A DNA stretch of 64,000 nucleotides from Chytridium lagenaria. Taxonomy: Eukaryota; Chytridiomycota; Chytridiomycetes; Chytridiales; Chytridiaceae. This document shows, piece by piece, positions 19,866-30,719 of the stretch; the stretch's first letter is position 1; the number at the start of each line of letters is the position of its first letter. The DNA lies in NCBI GenBank assembly GCA_025449115.1, contig JAHLKC010000003.1, forward strand, positions 186,001 to 250,000. Direction: 5' to 3'. The position numbers were made by a program, and so were the translations under genes. The notes under the pieces were generated by a model. It did not search any database, had not been told where the DNA came from, and saw nothing but the letters and a program-made list of their open reading frames with translations.

Positions 19866-21640
19866 TCACTTTGTGTTGAGCTCCAACCGCTGGTTAACTT
19901 GATCAATCTTTCCATTTATCCTATTGTCTAAAACCAATGCAACAAGAAGGGTTTCGACATCTTCGGATGGAATGTTCAATTGCTGGTGGGACTCACGTCA
20001 GTTTTGTTGTTTTTTTTTTTAAAAAAAAAGTACAGTTCTATACCTTTGAGACGAAAGAAATGTCAATACGAGTGTACGGCTTGATCAATTTGATAATGAC
20101 TTGCGCTCGGATGTTCTTCAACACGTCATCAATGTACGTTCGGATGAAGGGGTCGTCCATAATAGTTCTCCGATTTTCTTTGAACGTGAAAACCAGTACC
20201 GACAGAACCTCTCACCTCTCAAAATCTTTTCGAAATCGCGAATGTCTTTTCTTTGATACGCGTTAACGAGGTTCGTCATCGCCTCAATCTCTTTTCGTTC
20301 TTGTATCTGCATAACGCTTAAAAGAAAACTTCTTAAGATCAAGCTTACGGCTTGGTTTCTTGTGAATCAAACGGATTAATTTGAGATTCCATAAGCATAT
20401 TCGCCAACACAAGATACTTCAGACACGTGATTCTTTGAGGACTTCCAGCTTCGTCGTAGTTTTTAAATGCCTCAAAAAATCGGTTTGCGCCTTATCCCAC
20501 TCCTCTGCAATATTTGTGAGAAGGCTGAATGGGTTAAAAAATCTTACTCTCGCTCATATGCATCTTCCCCACATTCACGGATGACGCCTAAAAAGAAATT
20601 AGACTGACACTGCCAAAGTTTGAAGTACCCATAATTTTTGGGTGAGGAATCGCCGACTTGACGTTCAGACATTGTTGATATAGCGTCTAGCAAACATCAA
20701 TATATATATCAACAACACAAAAACAAACCTTCAACTTTTTCGTATTCTTTGTCTCGTATGCATCTGAATTTCCAAAGCAAAAATCTCCAATAACAACGTC
20801 CCTTTCTTCTGATCATCCGATCCCATCATCATTCTGGCACGACGTATGGAGTTGTCGAAGTATCTAACGATGTAAGTTTCTTACTCTAAATAAGTGGTCC
20901 ACCTTATTCAGCCTTCCATATCATGTCTATCCAACCAAAGTTTCGCAAGCTTCAAGTTTGTTTTCGTCCACAACCTCTACAATTTCTAGTCAATGATACA
21001 TGCTTAAGCATTTGAGGCTCACATCATTCTTCATCTCATTCAATGCATTCAGACTGACGGAATAGAATTCCTCCAAAAATGACATATCGGCTGAGGTTGA
21101 CACCACATCGAGATGTTGTTGATACTTTTTTCGCTGTAATTCTTTGAAACAGAATTCTTCACGTATGTTAAGAGAGTTTTGTAATGGGCAAGGGTCTAAA
21201 AAGGTGGTCAGATGTCGTCATGAAGGACTCCTTACATCTGCGTATTTGTTCAACTTGAATGTACATTTCACCATCTGCTTTAACGATTTGAAGCCCCTTT
21301 ACCCGTTTAGCAATATGCATGCCTCCCTTGTCGACATACCAATCACCCTTTCGGGCTCTGCCATCCACAACAGCTTGGAATTCCCTTGATTGCGGCTTCT
21401 AGACTATCCCTCCTTGAGCCCTTTTACAATCAGACATCGTTTTAAAGATGCGCAAAAAGACCTTTTGCCCCGTAATATTTGTTCTCGAGATCCACCATCT
21501 GGCTCTTCGTCGTCGATTTTCTTCGTATCAAAATCGTACTCCTCGTCGTCCTCCACCTATAATGCGCGAAGGATGTTAGAATAGGAACAGAAAGTGGCGG
21601 ATGAAGTACCATAAAAATCGTCATCGTCCATGTCTGACAT
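19866..21640 (-). CDS. CSN2: COP9 signalosome subunit 2 (CSN2), multi-exon
   Basis: PCI-domain subunit of the COP9 signalosome, which removes NEDD8 from cullins in the nucleus and cytosol. Seen from the ATG at 21640: [10 protein letters not shown], an intron, [20 protein letters not shown] and [11 protein letters not shown], the conserved CSN2 N-terminus. A short intron joins KGDW to [20 protein letters not shown] (near 21240-21340). [20 protein letters not shown] lies near 20240-20300. The C-terminus [18 protein letters not shown] ends at 19866. A one-base break occurs between EEPD and VDLEN near 21500. The product matches CSN2 along its length, so only exon edges are uncertain. Its 3' end converges on the DsbA-like gene. 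Confidence 0.9.
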
Positions 21641-21938
21641 GATAAGTTAATGCGTTGGTGAAGCTGTTGGAGTGAGTGGACGAGTCCTTGACGCTGAATA
21701 TCAAATGGACTATGTTGCACAAGCTTTGCTATGGTACCGTAAATGTATAGATGATGGAGGAGTATTGCTGATGAATGCAAGTGATAGGCGCTATGTATGC
21801 TGGACAGCTCAATGCAAGCGACGTTGAAAACAGAACAAAAGCAGCGAATTTATTTCTAACATCCCATCACTGCAAACACATACACTACAGCCAAAGAACA
21901 TACAAATGTACAAACACATCACATCCCTCATAATTGCT

Positions 21939-22837
21939 TCAAATAAGGATCGACCGTCTAGTGGTGAATCCTGACTTCCTCCTGGACCTCCTCTTCCTCT
22001 TGTCAGCAAGCAGGCGGAACTCTCCTTCAACTTGCACCCATAACCCCAGAGTTGCCAGAAGCGTGACCTTTTTGTACGTGATATCCTCCTCAGGCGTGGT
22101 CACTGCAGAACCGGCACTAAACAAACTCAATATATTGATGTCTAACGCAAACAAGGGAAAGAGTTAGATAACTTACGGGTAGTTTGTCTTCTTGTGGAAA
22201 TAAGTCAACCCATAAGCCTTTTTACTCCCCTTCTTCCCGCCCATCTTCAATCTATCCCTCAACACCGCAATCCGCTTTCTGAAGTTTCGTCGAGTCCGGG
22301 TGTATCTCACCCTCCTCCTCTTGCTGCGACGACCGTGGTGTTTGGATCCCGCAGCTTCCACGTCCGCAGCATCTGCATTATCTTCAGGGTAGGCAGCAAC
22401 TGACGCGTTCTCCGGCATGAACTCATTAGAAGATGGCTCGACTTCAGAAGAGTTCGTCTCCTCTGGGCTGTCCTCAGGAACTTGAGCGGCATCCGCGTCT
22501 TCCTCTTCAGGCTCAGCGGCAGCGTCACCCTCCTCCTCAGGTTCAGCAGCGGCGTCGCTTTCTTCCTCGGGTCATTGAAGATTTGGGCGGCCTGAGCGTC
22601 CTCAGGGCCAGCTGCGTCGTCCGCGTGTCTGGAGAATTGCGCGGGCTCAGAAATGTCCTGAGGGACAGAGGCAGGGGTTTCGCTGGGAGAATTGATCTGG
22701 ACAGCGACAGTCGAAGCGGGGTTTTCGGCACGACGGTAGACGGCGATAGCGGAGATGGGATTAACGGATTGGGAGATAAGGATGGAACCGACGAGGGTGC
22801 ACTTAAGGGTGCTAGCAAGGATGGCTTTGAAGTGCAT
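21939..22837 (-). CDS. Secreted low-complexity protein: acidic Ala/Glu/Pro region then basic tail
   Basis: No family recognised. Seen: an N-terminal hydrophobic signal region (LASTLKCTLVGSILISQSV, then ISAIAVYRR). Next come a Ser/Pro/Ala-rich stretch and an acidic repeat-like part (ESDAAAEPEEE, GDAAAEPEEE, DADAAQVPED), then a strongly basic part (GRRSKRRRVRYTRTRRNFRK). An intron at 22117-22176 is followed by a final exon ending RKRRSRRKSGFTTRRSILI. One C is missing at about 22569-22571 to keep the frame between QIFNDP and [17 protein letters not shown] (22908-22914, minus) stands about 70 bp upstream. Extracellular location is inferred from the signal peptide. Confidence 0.6.
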
Positions 22838-22839
22838 AT

Positions 22840-23276
22840 GAAGTTTTTGACGTAAGGAATTGAAGATGAGCTCGTATGAGTAGAATTGGAGGAGAAAGAA
22901 GGTCTCATTTTATATTTGGTTTTTGGTAAGAATGTGATATTTGGCTTTGTTTTGATTTTTCGCCCGAGTGATTAGTGCGTGTGCTTATCATTACATCTTC
23001 ATTGGTTTTAATTATGCTTTTTGAAGATATTGCGTTGCTTACTTAACATCAAAGTTGATAAAAGTAAAATACTTCTGCACGCGCGATACGTGACCATCCA
23101 CCTCTTATGTAAATTGCCGCCGATTTAAATATTGACTTGTATTATCCGTGGATCGGTGCGGGAAAATTGTCAGAGTTCTCGATCCATACAAAAAGAGCTG
23201 CTCGTCAGAACCTTTGCTGCATTCGTCACCCCTACCTCGTCCTCATCGCTCTCTACACCGTCGCATACAATAAACT
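22840..23276. other. Divergent promoter region
   Basis: Upstream region shared by the secreted low-complexity gene (minus) and the SDR gene (plus). Apart from the minus-strand TATAAAA, I see no gene or repeat in it. Confidence 0.5.
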
Positions 23277-24621
23277 ATGATCGGCATCGTATTTGAAAAC
23301 ATTGCAGTGCTCTATAGGGCTTCCTCTTCTCTATCAGCGGATACAACCAGTTCTCAAGGTACGGGTTCCTCTCCAACTCGGAAAAGTTTACACCTGGTGC
23401 TATAGACGTTGACTTGAAGGGAAAGGCAAGTCTAATGACTCTAATTGTAATGTTCTAACACTGTTTCTGGTTAGGTCGCTATTGTTACAGGTAAACTTTA
23501 GAGTTTTGTATTCATGACTTAATATTGAAGGCGCTAATGCTGGGTTGGGAAAGAGTGTTGCAATGGAGTTGGCAAAACGAGGTACTGTTGTTTAAATCCG
23601 TGTAATTTCTGACAGCGTGAAGGTGCAACCGTGCATATGCTGTGCCGTGACCAGGGTCGTGGACAGACTGCAAGAGACGAGATAGTCACAGCCACCTCCA
23701 ATCCTAATGTCATTCTGGAAGTTGTCGACGTCAGGTTAGGAGATGTTTTTTGCGTGCTTTTTTCATTTAAGCCATACTTTCATTTAGTCGCCCAGCTCAA
23801 CTGAAAGAGTTTGCCGAAAAGTTTCTGAAGAAGGCGGACGCTAAAGTTAACATTCTCGTCAACAATGCGGAATTCTGCCAAATGAGAGAAAACTGACGCC
23901 TGATGGTCTTGAAAGCACCTTTGCGACAAATACACTCGCACCTACTACCTTACAAAACTATTGATGCCAATTCTTGAAAAAACAGGGAATGCTCGCGTGG
24001 TAAGCACATCATTTTCTTTGACATCAGTTGATATCATATAAAGGTCAGCGTATCGTCTGGAGGTATGTTCAACAAGAAACTGGATGCCAGCGACCTGCAG
24101 TTTGAGAAGGGAAAGTTTGACGGAGTTTTGGCATATGCACAAACCAAGGTATATGTAATCAGCCAAGCCTTTTACTCAATAGCATCTTTCAGCGCCAACA
24201 AGTAGAACTCACCGAAAAGTGGGCGAAAGACTTCCCAACGGTTCGCTTCTATTCCATGCATCCTGGCTGGGCAGATACCGTTGGCGTTCAGACTAGCATC
24301 CCCACCTTCCACGAATACATGAAAGACAGGCTCCGCACACCAGACCAAGGCGCCGACACGATTGTGTGGGCATCCATCGCGGAGGAGGCCAACAAAATCC
24401 GTAATGGCGCTTTCTTGTTCGGTGAGTGGTCATTTCACGTGTTTGAGAACCCGGGCTGACTTTCTGTTCGTTTTTCAGATCGGAAAGAAGTTGGGCAACA
24501 TTTATTCCTCGCAGGAACTACGGCACCAGCTGGTGAGATTGATAACTTGTGGCTGCATGTGATAGCCTCATCGCGAAATGCCTTGCTATTTGATGCCTTG
24601 CATGACTTCATGGTTAAATAA
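23277..24621 (+). CDS. Short-chain dehydrogenase/reductase, DHRS12-like
   Basis: NAD(P)-dependent SDR of the DHRS12/DHRS-like group; substrate unknown. Seen: an N-terminal LYR block and GYNQFSRYGFLSNSEKF, then VAIVTGANAGLGKSVAMELA (Rossmann TGxxxGxG). HMLCRDQGRGQTARDEI follows, then VNILVNNA and LPNERKLTPDGLESTF, SSGGMFNKKLDASDLQFEKG, VLAYAQTKRQQVELTEKWA (YxxxK catalytic pair) and FYSMHPGWADTVGV. Several small introns fit. One-base breaks lie near 23315, 23869 and 23945, all apparent deletions. The most obvious is in NNAG, where GCGGA stands for GCGGGA. The product ends HDFMVK at 24621. Confidence 0.85.
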
Positions 24622-24934
24622 AAACTTTGATCTGAGCACAAGATTTTCTATAGCCATCCATTCCCATCAGCTTGCTGCATACGCACCGCGGCGCTTATTA
24701 CGTTAACGTCCATTACTACACATTTCCTTAGCCCCGTTGCTTAGCGAAGGTCAGTATCTTACTCTTGAAGTCCTGGATCAGCTCATGCTACAGCTGAGTA
24801 CCACAAACCGGAAACCCGGCGTTCATGCCTTTGATACCACGATCCTTTGATTGGCAAACTCCAAGCATTCCCTTCCATTTTACTTCCCGCATCACCCATC
24901 TCCTAATACCTTCTTCCACTTCATTAGGCCAGCA

Positions 24935-27900
24935 ATGAAGTGCAAGATCGTCGCCAAAGTCTTATACGACTATGATGCACAAATCTGAGGAGCTCACCTT
25001 AAAAGAAAACAATGTTCTACTCGTCATGACGACAGCGACCCGGATTGGTGGACATGCATATTGAGGGTTTCTGATACGTTCGAGGAAGCGCAGGAGGGGT
25101 TGGCGCCTGTAACGTACATTGAAGAGGTGAGGGATTTTCTGAGGGGTGAATATTCATAGGCTTTAGCTTGAGCCGAAACTAGTTTCTACAGCGTTGTATG
25201 AGTATGAAGCACGACGGAGGATGAAATTAGTTTTCAAGAGGGTGCGACTGTTCTTGTGTATGAGAATGATGACCCTGAATGGTGGTTTGCGAGAATCGAT
25301 AATAACGTCGGGCTGGTTCCGGCCAACTATGTCAATGCGGTGTGTACTTATTTTGCTTTGGCTTCCTTAGCCGTACGCGTCTCGGTTTCTATTGCGCATT
25401 TTAATAAAGTACTTACTTTCTTTACTTTTTAGGACGGCGACGCGGGTGCTGCTTCTGGTGGATACACAGAGTTGGGGTGAAGTAGAGGACCAAGGAACTT
25501 CGTTGGACAATGACGCTGCCGCCGCGCAAAAGGCAAAACTTCTAATACTTTGGATATGTTTGGACCTGGTCCCAAGATACCAAAAGGACCGAAAGCGATC
25601 GCGCACCTGGAGATGTCAAATTGACCACGTTTACTGTAAGAGTATTAGAATTTTTTTCCCTGATCAAATGATAGGAGGTTAACAAGAAGAGTAAGAAGAA
25701 TAACAGGAAGTGCTTTTGGGTGTCGGTGATGATTATGTGGTGTATCTTTGCGACGAGTTTGAGGTGAGTTGAAGGTTACTTGTGAACTGATCTATGATGC
25801 TAATAATTTCGCGTCTTAATTTGTAGACCGTTTTGAGAAATGGGACTTTAAGGAATTGACTAAGTTTTCGAAAAAAGGAAAGAAGGTTTTCTGGATTTTG
25901 GTTCAGATTCCGTGAATTTGAGGGAGAAAAGGATGACGTGACCGGATGTTTAAAAGACTCGAGGAGATTAAGACAAGAGTGAGCCTAATTTACTGATATG
26001 ACAAAATACCTGACTATTATTAGAGCATGGTTTCTGGACCGATCATCACTGGCCCTCCGCCAAACGTTGGCCCACCTCCAGGATCCCTCACCAACCACCT
26101 GCCATCCTCGCTGCCACCTCCAGCACCAGCTTCTCTCCAACACGTTTGCGCCACCTCCTGTGGCGCCATCACCTGTGGCTATGAGTAAAGGTGCAATGAA
26201 GGTGGCGATTGCGCTGTACGATTACGAGGCGACCACGGAGAGGAGCTGAGTATTCAGGAGAATGATGATTTAATTGTTATTGATGATACGGATGAGGATT
26301 GGTGGCAGGTGAAGTTGTTGAGAGGGGTGGGGAGGGTTTGGTGCCAAAGTCGTATGTTGAGGTAGGTGTCATATATTTTTCTTTGATTCTTCGTATGACC
26401 TCTTATTCTAAGAATTGTATTGTTTTATCCAGCTGAAACAAGCCGGGGCCGATATTTCCCGCGCAGATGAGGACGCTGAGAGGCGACGTGCGGACGAGCA
26501 GGAAAGAGAGATGGAGAGGGCTCAAGCTCAGCGGATGGCCGAGGAGCGGCGAAGACAGGATGAGGAAGATCGTCGGAGGCGCGTTGCGGCAGAAGAGGAA
26601 CGTCAACGCCGTCAAAAAGAGGAAGAGGAAAGGAGAAGAAAAGAAAGGGAAGAGAGCAACGGCGAATGCAGCGTATTGAGGAGGAGGCGAGACGTCAGGA
26701 ACAATCAAAGCCAAGTCTTCCGTCGAGGCCTGCTGAAAATGCGAGGTCACCTGTTTCTACTTCATCGTATCGACCGCCTATGCCCCAGCGAGCCCCTGAG
26801 AACATAGTATTCCATCAGCTGTTCCGCGTCTTCCAAGTATGTATCCGTGTTTTTGCTAAACCATATTGATAATGCCTTTTAGCACGACCGGCTACTTCAT
26901 CTCGCCCGAAGTCTCAGGGAGAGGACGGAAAAGGAAAGGGGCCCCTTGAGAGTAACTATTTAATCACACTTGTTTCTTCTTTACTCAAATTTTTCTCCAG
27001 AACCCAACGAGACAAAGATTCGTACATGGACAGACCGGTCTGGATCTTTTAAAGTTGATGCAGAGTTCCTGAACGTCGCCGAAGGCAAAGTCCATCTTCA
27101 CAAAACCAACGGCGTAAAGATCGCTGTTCCCGTCGAAAAGCTTTCTCCCGAAGATCTGGATTACGTACGTAGAGTGACCGGAAATGGAAGCCTAGGTACG
27201 GGATCATCAGCCCCGAAGCCTAGACAGGGTGTAAGCGCTGCCACGTTGGCCTCCGCCGCTGCAGCGGGTGTCCCGCCTCCTCCATCATCAAGTTACGTGT
27301 ACAACGGCTTCGATTGGCGGGATTGGCTGCTTAAGGCTGGAGTATCTACAGGCGATGCCTTGATTTACGCACAAGCCTTTGTAAACGAGAGGATGGATAA
27401 AAGCGTGTTGGATGACATTGACAGGGATGTGTTTGAGACGACTTGGAGTGTCTGAGGGTGATATTATAAGAATCAGAAAGTATGCGACCAACGCAGGTTG
27501 CGTTTATGGGCGGAAATGCCAATGCGGCTGCCATTGCTGAAAGAGAACGTTTGGCGAGGGCAAATAATATGGCGATGCTTGGAAGAAGTGTAACTGCATT
27601 TAATTGAGTTGGCGAGTCTGATGCGTTTTTTTTTTTAGGATGGTCCACCGGATGCGCAGATATTGGCAGATGAGGCTTTTTGCGAGGGAGCTGCAGAAGC
27701 AGGAGCTAATGGGTGTTGCTGCACCTTCGTCTACTTCCGCAGTTCTTCGCGGAAACACTAGCAGAAGAAGTAAGGCTATTTATGTGTTTTTGTTTACTTG
27801 TTGTCGAATATACTGGCTAAATGTTGTTCTGTAGCCACCGCAAAGACTGCAACAATAGATGCTCATTCCGTTCTTGCCATGAAGCAGGCATTAAATGGCG

Positions 27901-29126
27901 GTCAGCAATCTCAGACTTCTCCTCCCTCTATACGTGCCTCCTCAAGCGCTAAACCGACGGTCGTTTACGCACCACCGCCTACCATCCGCAGTGAATCGAC
28001 GCCCGAGAAGCCCAAACCTATTACAAATGATCCTTGGGAAGCTTCCTCTCTCGGCGCGACAGCTGTCAACAGCGCCGTAGCTGCGGAGCTCCAAAAGCAG
28101 GCTGCCACAACCGCAGCTCTTCAAGCTCAGCTTCTCCAACAGCAACAAGCCCAACAACAGCTTGCCGCTCAGCAGAACCAATTCTTTGCCGCCCAACAAC
28201 AAGCCGCGATCGCCGCAAAAAAGCAGGCGGAACAAGCATCCGCCCAACTCCAACAGCAACAGGCTGTTGCATTGAATGCGAAGAGACAAGCGGAATTGGC
28301 TCTCCAGCAGCAGCAGATTGAGGCACAGAAAGTTGAGGCACAGAAAGCAGCGGCGTTGAACAAAATGAGGGAAGAGACGGCAAGGTTGGAAGCACAGCTT
28401 GCGGAACAGAGGCGGATCGCGGCTGCGAGACCGTTGCAGCAGCCATTGATTCCTACACCGAGTGCGAACCCGAATCTAGGATTTGTGCCAGTTTCGAATC
28501 AGCCAATGTCGATGATGGGTGAGCTTTGAATAGGCTTTAAAATGTGTTAGAATTGATCTAATGAGCAATACAGCTGGACCTGGAGCTATAGGTATGATGG
28601 CCTTGCAATCCCAAGGATTTGGCCAAGCCGGATTCCAGCAAACACCTCAACCTGCAGCCTTCCCCACTCCTCTCGCTCTAACCGGCCCCTCAGCGCCCGT
28701 CGACCCGAATGATAAGTACGCAGCTCTTCGATCAATTGATACCACCAATGCGAACTCGTTCTCGTCAAATGCTATGGTGGTTCGACCCAACATCGGGATG
28801 GGGAATGCAACAACCTAATGCGTTTGGAATGCAGCCTATGCAGCCTACACCTGCTATGGGGATGGGAGGGTCTATGGGAAGCTCGTTTGGTGGGTCGATG
28901 GGGAATTCATTTGGAGGAGGACAGATGGGGAATGCAGGGATGGGGAATGTAGGTATGGGAGGGTCTATGGGTATGGGATTTAATACGCAGTTTGGCAATA
29001 CGCAGAATAATTTTGGGGGTATGGGGTGTGGCTCAGGGCGGTGGACTGACCCCACAGCAGATGGCGTTTTTGCAACAGCAACAGCAGCAGCAGCAAGGGA
29101 TGATGCCTGGACAATACGGACGATAA
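24935..29126 (+). CDS. SLA1: Actin cytoskeleton-regulatory endocytic adaptor Sla1
   Basis: Sla1 couples cargo, clathrin and Las17/WASP at cortical actin patches. Domains in order: SH3-1 near 24935-25130 (YDYDAQ...DPDWWTC), SH3-2 near 25190-25340 ([19 protein letters not shown]), SH3-3 near 26200-26360 ([17 protein letters not shown]), then a charged RRR/EEE coiled region (26470-26660). The SHD1 domain lies near 27000-27180 ([39 protein letters not shown]). SHD2, SAM-like, lies near 27300-27455 ([20 protein letters not shown]). The Gln-rich coiled coil is at 28080-28430 and the Gly/Met-rich tail at 28800-29126 ends [12 protein letters not shown]. Frame breaks in the SH3-3, SHD2 and tail regions are single-base (for example GGGG at 29023-29026). 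Order and content match fungal Sla1. Confidence 0.92.
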
Positions 29127-29431
29127 TTTCATGTTAAATTACTTGCCCTACCGTTTTTTGGGCGTCTTTTCCTTAAGTTTTTTTATACCTATCCCCTTTC
29201 CCTCTCTGCCACCTATTTTGTTACATCCTTTATTCGATTTTAATGTGTTCTTCTTTGAAGCTTCCTTCATGCGTAGACTATCCCCTTAAGCTTGCTTTTT
29301 ATTTTTTGGATTGGTTTGGGTGGATGACTTTCGTCCTTGTGAATGTTATTATGATGGGAATTGGAAGCACCTCTTTTGTGTTTGTCGATAAATACATAAC
29401 AACAAAGATCTCGTCTTCTAATGAAATTGGC

Positions 29432-30221
29432 ATGTCCCTCTCAAAACGAAACGGGATTCGACGCAGCAGCTCCAGCAAGGAGGTAAAGCAACCCCCAGGC
29501 AGCATAACTGGTCTAAACCGTTCCAACGTCAGCCGAATCTAGGGTCAGGCAGCAGCCTGGTGTTGGATGAGACTGCAAGAAATAAATTCCTGCAGTCTCG
29601 TTTGGATAAACTGAATGAGGATAATTCATCAGTGGCTACCTTCGCTCAAGAGGAAATTCCGGATGGGACTCTAGATGATGGGAGTGGGAGAAGAGCTTTA
29701 AGGAGGTCCGATGGCGATCATGAAGGTTCGAACTATTTTATTTAAGAGTACGTTTGCTGATACTTTGGGACGACAGGGGCACCAGTATCAAAGAGGAAGA
29801 AGACGACAAAGAAATCAGGATACCCGCGGTTGACTTTCGCACAGCTTTTAGCCGATGCGGTAGGGGCCTTCTACGACAACTGCTCGTCTTTGACGCTTTA
29901 TAGAAACTCGATACACTGCATGGGACGCCTAATTACTTGACAGCAGCAATGGGACCTTCACAGTATCCACCACGAAAGATTTGCACAGTCTGCGGATATC
30001 CTTTTTTATTTACTCGTCCTTCTTTCTTAACGTCCTTTTCTAAATTTCAATCCTTAACTCTTGCGTACATTTTTCTCGAAGTATAAATGCGTGCGATGTG
30101 GAATGCTGTATTGTTCTATAAAATGTAAAGGAACACATGAGGAAACGAGGTAATGGTGTTTTAAATGCGTATTAAGGGATGCTGATGATGTTGCTGTAGG
30201 TGCCTGAAATTTACGGCGTGA
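29432..30221 (+). CDS. VPS71: Zinc-finger HIT protein, Vps71/ZNHIT1-like (SWR1 complex)
   Basis: Subunit type of the SWR1/SRCAP chromatin remodeler that deposits H2A.Z. Seen: MSLSKRNGIRRSSSSKE, then an intron ending GTCAG (about 29483-29532). Next is VLDETARNKFLQSRLDKLNE, like the ZNHIT1 N-terminal helix, then TKKSGYPRLTFAQLL and TPNYLTAAMGPSQYPPRKIC. The HIT finger follows: CTVCGY, an intron, KCVRCGMLYCSIKC, GTHEETRCLKFTA, stop at 30221. All HIT Cys/His positions expected around the introns are visible. Small introns separate each block. Confidence 0.85.
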
Positions 30222-30719
30222 TGTACATACGAATCATACCCAAAGCAGAACTCTGTATTAATCTGGATACGTGTGCTGTGATTTAAATTTGTATTTGAAA
30301 GTATACCACCGTATTCCTTATTCTGACTGCCGCTATGACGGCGCCATCATCACAGAGACGGAAAATAAAAAATTTGGTCTCCATACCTTTCAAAGCCAGT
30401 GAGAGTGCAGAGTGCGTGCGGATTCGGCGCGGTTTATTGTTTGCATATAGGAGGGAACGTGTGATCGTACAGGAGAGGGAGGGTTTGCGCATTCATCCAT
30501 TCTTTCAGAGTGTTTTGTGTTGAAAGACCGTTGGAAAGTGGCTGTTTTCGTTCTTAAGCAACACTGTGGAGGCATACATACCAAAACTCCGCTACCAAGT
30601 ACATCAATCCAGCAATAGAGAGAGAGTTTTGATCAGTGTAAAGACGAAGCTTAGACATTCAAAGTAGAATCGTGCTTAACCCAGGATACTTTGCCAACTG
30701 TAAAACATCGGAAGGAAGC

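Noticed and set aside
28066..28446. Long minus-strand frame opposite the Sla1 Gln-rich region
   Set aside because: Shadow of a low-complexity CAG/CAA-rich coding stretch on the other strand.
30283..30658. Possible small minus-strand gene starting MSKLRLYTDQNSLSIAGLMY
   Set aside because: The start looks protein-like, but after the GTATGT donor no downstream exon keeps a convincing frame, and I know no matching family. It could be real; evidence is too thin.
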